Shown here: positions 17,228-17,395 of the stretch, one piece after another | How the letters are laid out: each line of letters begins with the position of its first letter | Position numbering within the stretch: position 1 is the first letter of the stretch | Source: JAPYTY01 sp036338435 | Lineage (GTDB): Bacteria; Acidobacteriota; UBA6911; RPQK01; JADFOI01 | Direction: 5' to 3' | DNA: 17,395 nt | Assembly (NCBI GenBank): GCA_036338435.1 | Contig: JAYZCG010000015.1 | Location: 1-17,395, forward strand | Program-made: the position numbers and the translations under genes | The notes under the pieces: generated by a model | The model's database searches: none | Seen by the model: only the letters and a program-made list of their open reading frames with translations | What the model was told of the DNA's origin: nothing

Positions 17228-17395
17228 CTACGTATGTGTAGTGGCTTTGAGTTTCGATCTAAGAGCATCTGTCGATACATGATCTACGTTGTAAGTTACA
17301 GAGTCGAGCACAACTCCATAAACTTCATGTGCCTTTTGCACTGAAATGACACCCTCCTCCGCATCTTCCCGTACTTTCTCAACATCGCGTTCCAG
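17228..17395 (-). CDS. Hydantoinase B/oxoprolinase family protein, C-terminal fragment cut by the window edge
   Basis: Reading the minus strand inward from the edge gives 55 codons and a TAG stop at 17228-17230. The peptide begins LERDVEKVREDAEEGVISVQ, continues KAHEVYGVVLDS, and ends with a short polar tail. The pattern LERD, then a D-EEG-ISVE-A--VYGVVLD helix-turn, is the characteristic C-terminus of many HyuB proteins, which follows their glycine-rich GGGGYGDP segment. The body of the gene and any HyuA partner lie beyond base 17395. It probably heads an operon with the MFS transporter. The assignment rests on a short but distinctive motif. Confidence 0.75.
   Translation of the reverse strand: MERDVEKVREDAEEGVISVQKAHEVYGVVLDSVTYNVDHVSTDALRSKLKATTHT

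Overview
The window looks like a fragment of a Gram-negative bacterial chromosome. It carries LpxB (lipid A synthesis), MnmA, a UbiA-family quinone prenyltransferase, a full-length 16S rRNA gene and tRNA-Ala(TGC). It also carries several exported proteins with Sec-type signal peptides. The phylum cannot be fixed by eye. The 16S text, the futalosine-style UbiA sequence, the exported amidohydrolase/amidase pair and the lone DUF4159 protein together suggest an Acidobacteriota-like or similar deep-branching environmental lineage. That placement is a low-confidence inference; a 16S search of 7269-8817 would settle it.

Left part (1-7133). A UbiA/MqnP-type prenyltransferase on the minus strand is divergent from a lone hydantoinase-B (HyuB) subunit. 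A 220-base spacer follows, then a tight co-directional cluster: mnmA, lpxB (TTG start, one base after mnmA) and a secreted M1-aminopeptidase-like protein with C-terminal TPRs. In the last of these the zinc-binding HExxH is replaced by KRLAR, so it is probably a pseudo-enzyme.

Middle (7134-9376). A complete rRNA transcription start is visible: a TTGCAT-17-TAGAAT promoter, a boxA-like element and a near-perfect 24-bp 16S processing stem. It is followed by the 16S gene, a spacer and tRNA-Ala. No 23S gene follows; about 300 bases after the tRNA an unrelated protein gene begins behind its own promoter. The rRNA genes therefore appear unlinked here, unless the assembly is joined wrongly.

Right part (9377-17395). 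An exported YtcJ-like amidohydrolase is followed by an exported amidase-signature enzyme, whose N-terminus resembles the start of the amidohydrolase. A DUF4159 protein overlaps the amidase stop by 4 bases. Next come a small membrane-anchored or secreted protein that probably starts at ATT, and an M24-fold creatinase/prolidase-like enzyme with most metal ligands replaced. Convergent with these are an MFS (ACS-type) transporter and, running off the right edge, the C-terminus of a second HyuB. Creatinase-like hydrolase, amidase, amidohydrolase, hydantoinase and transporter all concern C-N bond hydrolysis, so this block may scavenge small organic nitrogen compounds. No defence system, CRISPR array, integrase or insertion sequence was seen.
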